Notes under the pieces: model-generated
Seen by the model: only the letters and a program-made list of their open reading frames with translations
What the model was told of the DNA's origin: nothing
Databases searched by the model: none
Part shown: positions 17,182 through 17,408 of the stretch, in pieces
Layout of the letters: every line of letters begins with the position of its first letter
Position numbering within the stretch: the stretch's first letter is position 1
Program-made: the position numbers and the translations under genes
Assembly: GCA_002286855.1 (NCBI GenBank)
Contig: NRSV01000175.1
Span: forward strand, 1-17,408
Length of the DNA stretch: 17,408 bases
Source of the DNA: Bipolaris cookei
Lineage: Eukaryota; Ascomycota; Dothideomycetes; Pleosporales; Pleosporaceae
Direction: 5' to 3'

Positions 17182-17408
17182 CTAGTTTTCGGTGTTTCCT
17201 TTATACCAGGCTTGTGTCCCAGCTTTTGTCTCCTCAATAAACCTAATAGTCGCCTGTATGCCTATACTAGTTTCTAGTAAGAAGACTAGTGATAGTGGAT
17301 CCTTGCTTGTTTCTTGCATCTTCTCTCTAGCTTTTCTATATAGCGCACAGCTAAGTAGAATATGCCTAACGTCTTGAATAGCTCTATAGTTGCATGGGCA
17401 TACGTTAG
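17182..17408 (-). CDS. C-terminus of a LINE (Tad-like) ORF2 protein, partial
   Basis: The frame enters from the right edge and stops at TAG 17182-17184, giving 75 codons without interruption. It reads VCPCNYRAIQDVRHILLSC, the Cys/His motif (CxC...HxxxxC) found after the RNase H domain at the C-terminus of fungal Tad-type LINE reverse transcriptases. The usual arginine-rich YRKAREKM helix follows, then a tail ending IRFIEETKAGTQAWY. No reverse-transcriptase motif is inside the window, so the family call rests on this tail alone. Whether the complete element is intact cannot be seen. Confidence 0.65.
   Translation of the reverse strand, partial: NVCPCNYRAIQDVRHILLSCALYRKAREKMQETSKDPLSLVFLLETSIGIQATIRFIEETKAGTQAWYKGNTEN

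Larger units (their letters stand above)
16939..17408 (-). mobile_element. 3' end of a Tad-like LINE (runs off the window)
   Basis: This comprises a minus-strand coding end (17182-17408), a 3'UTR and the AAT tail. The 3'UTR contains the perfect 12-base palindrome AGCCCTAGGGCT at 16977-16988 and G/A-rich tracts. The body of the element lies beyond the right edge. The Fot element is inserted immediately past the tail. Confidence 0.6.

Noticed and set aside
1..17408. tRNA, rRNA or other RNA genes
   Set aside because: I saw no cloverleaf, A/B box pair or rRNA-like sequence; the only tRNA-related word is the copia primer-binding site.

Overview
The window looks like a transposon-rich stretch of a filamentous ascomycete genome. 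The evidence is a short GT-AG intron of 52 nt, a Fot/pogo-type DNA transposon, a Tad-like LINE tail, a fungal Ty1/copia element and two fungal hAT transposons, with no bacterial operon structure. I see one intact host gene. All other recognisable coding material is broken transposon sequence or a small F-box-like relic.

The host gene (2219-4907, +, one intron) encodes an 878-residue three-part fusion: an N-terminal P-loop nucleoside/nucleotide kinase-like domain, a central SAICAR-synthetase (PurC)-like domain and a C-terminal ATP-phosphoribosyltransferase (HisG)-like domain. A kinase plus HisG arrangement is the published description of Cns3, the Cordyceps militaris enzyme that starts cordycepin synthesis (kinase part, adenosine 3'-phosphorylation) and supports pentostatin synthesis (HisG part). 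HisG- and PurC-like enzymes also occur together (PenA, PenC) in the Streptomyces pentostatin/vidarabine cluster. I therefore read this gene as a cns3-type purine-nucleoside-antibiotic gene. No Cns1 oxidoreductase, Cns2 phosphohydrolase or Cns4 transporter is visible in the window, so it stands alone here.

Layout: 1-2218 has no supported gene but holds a relic Fot-type terminal repeat (about 420-461) and an imperfect inverted repeat (483-538). 2219-4907 is the cns3-like gene. 4908-6288 is non-coding and contains a 37-bp tandem repeat (5598-5707). 6289-8803 is a hAT element (hAT-1) with a broken transposase and no recognisable right end. It joins a decayed, truncated minus-strand Ty1/copia element (8836-10942). 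A second, structurally complete hAT element (hAT-2, 10943-14103, target duplication CTTCCGCG) is inserted in the presumed copia LTR. 14112-14773 holds probable LTR remainder, two small hairpin repeats and otherwise nothing recognised. 14816-15076 is an F-box-like fragment. 15089-16933 is a structurally complete Fot/pogo element with 72-bp terminal repeats, TA duplication and two nonsense codons. It sits hard against the 3' tail of a minus-strand Tad-like LINE (16939-17408, running off the window).

The three DNA-transposon transposases are each ruined by two in-frame stops and otherwise keep their frames. Most of these stops are explicable as single C-to-T or G-to-A changes, several in a CpA/TpG context, which suggests RIP-like mutation. 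The contrast between a GC-rich intact metabolic gene and its decayed transposon surroundings is the main story of the window.
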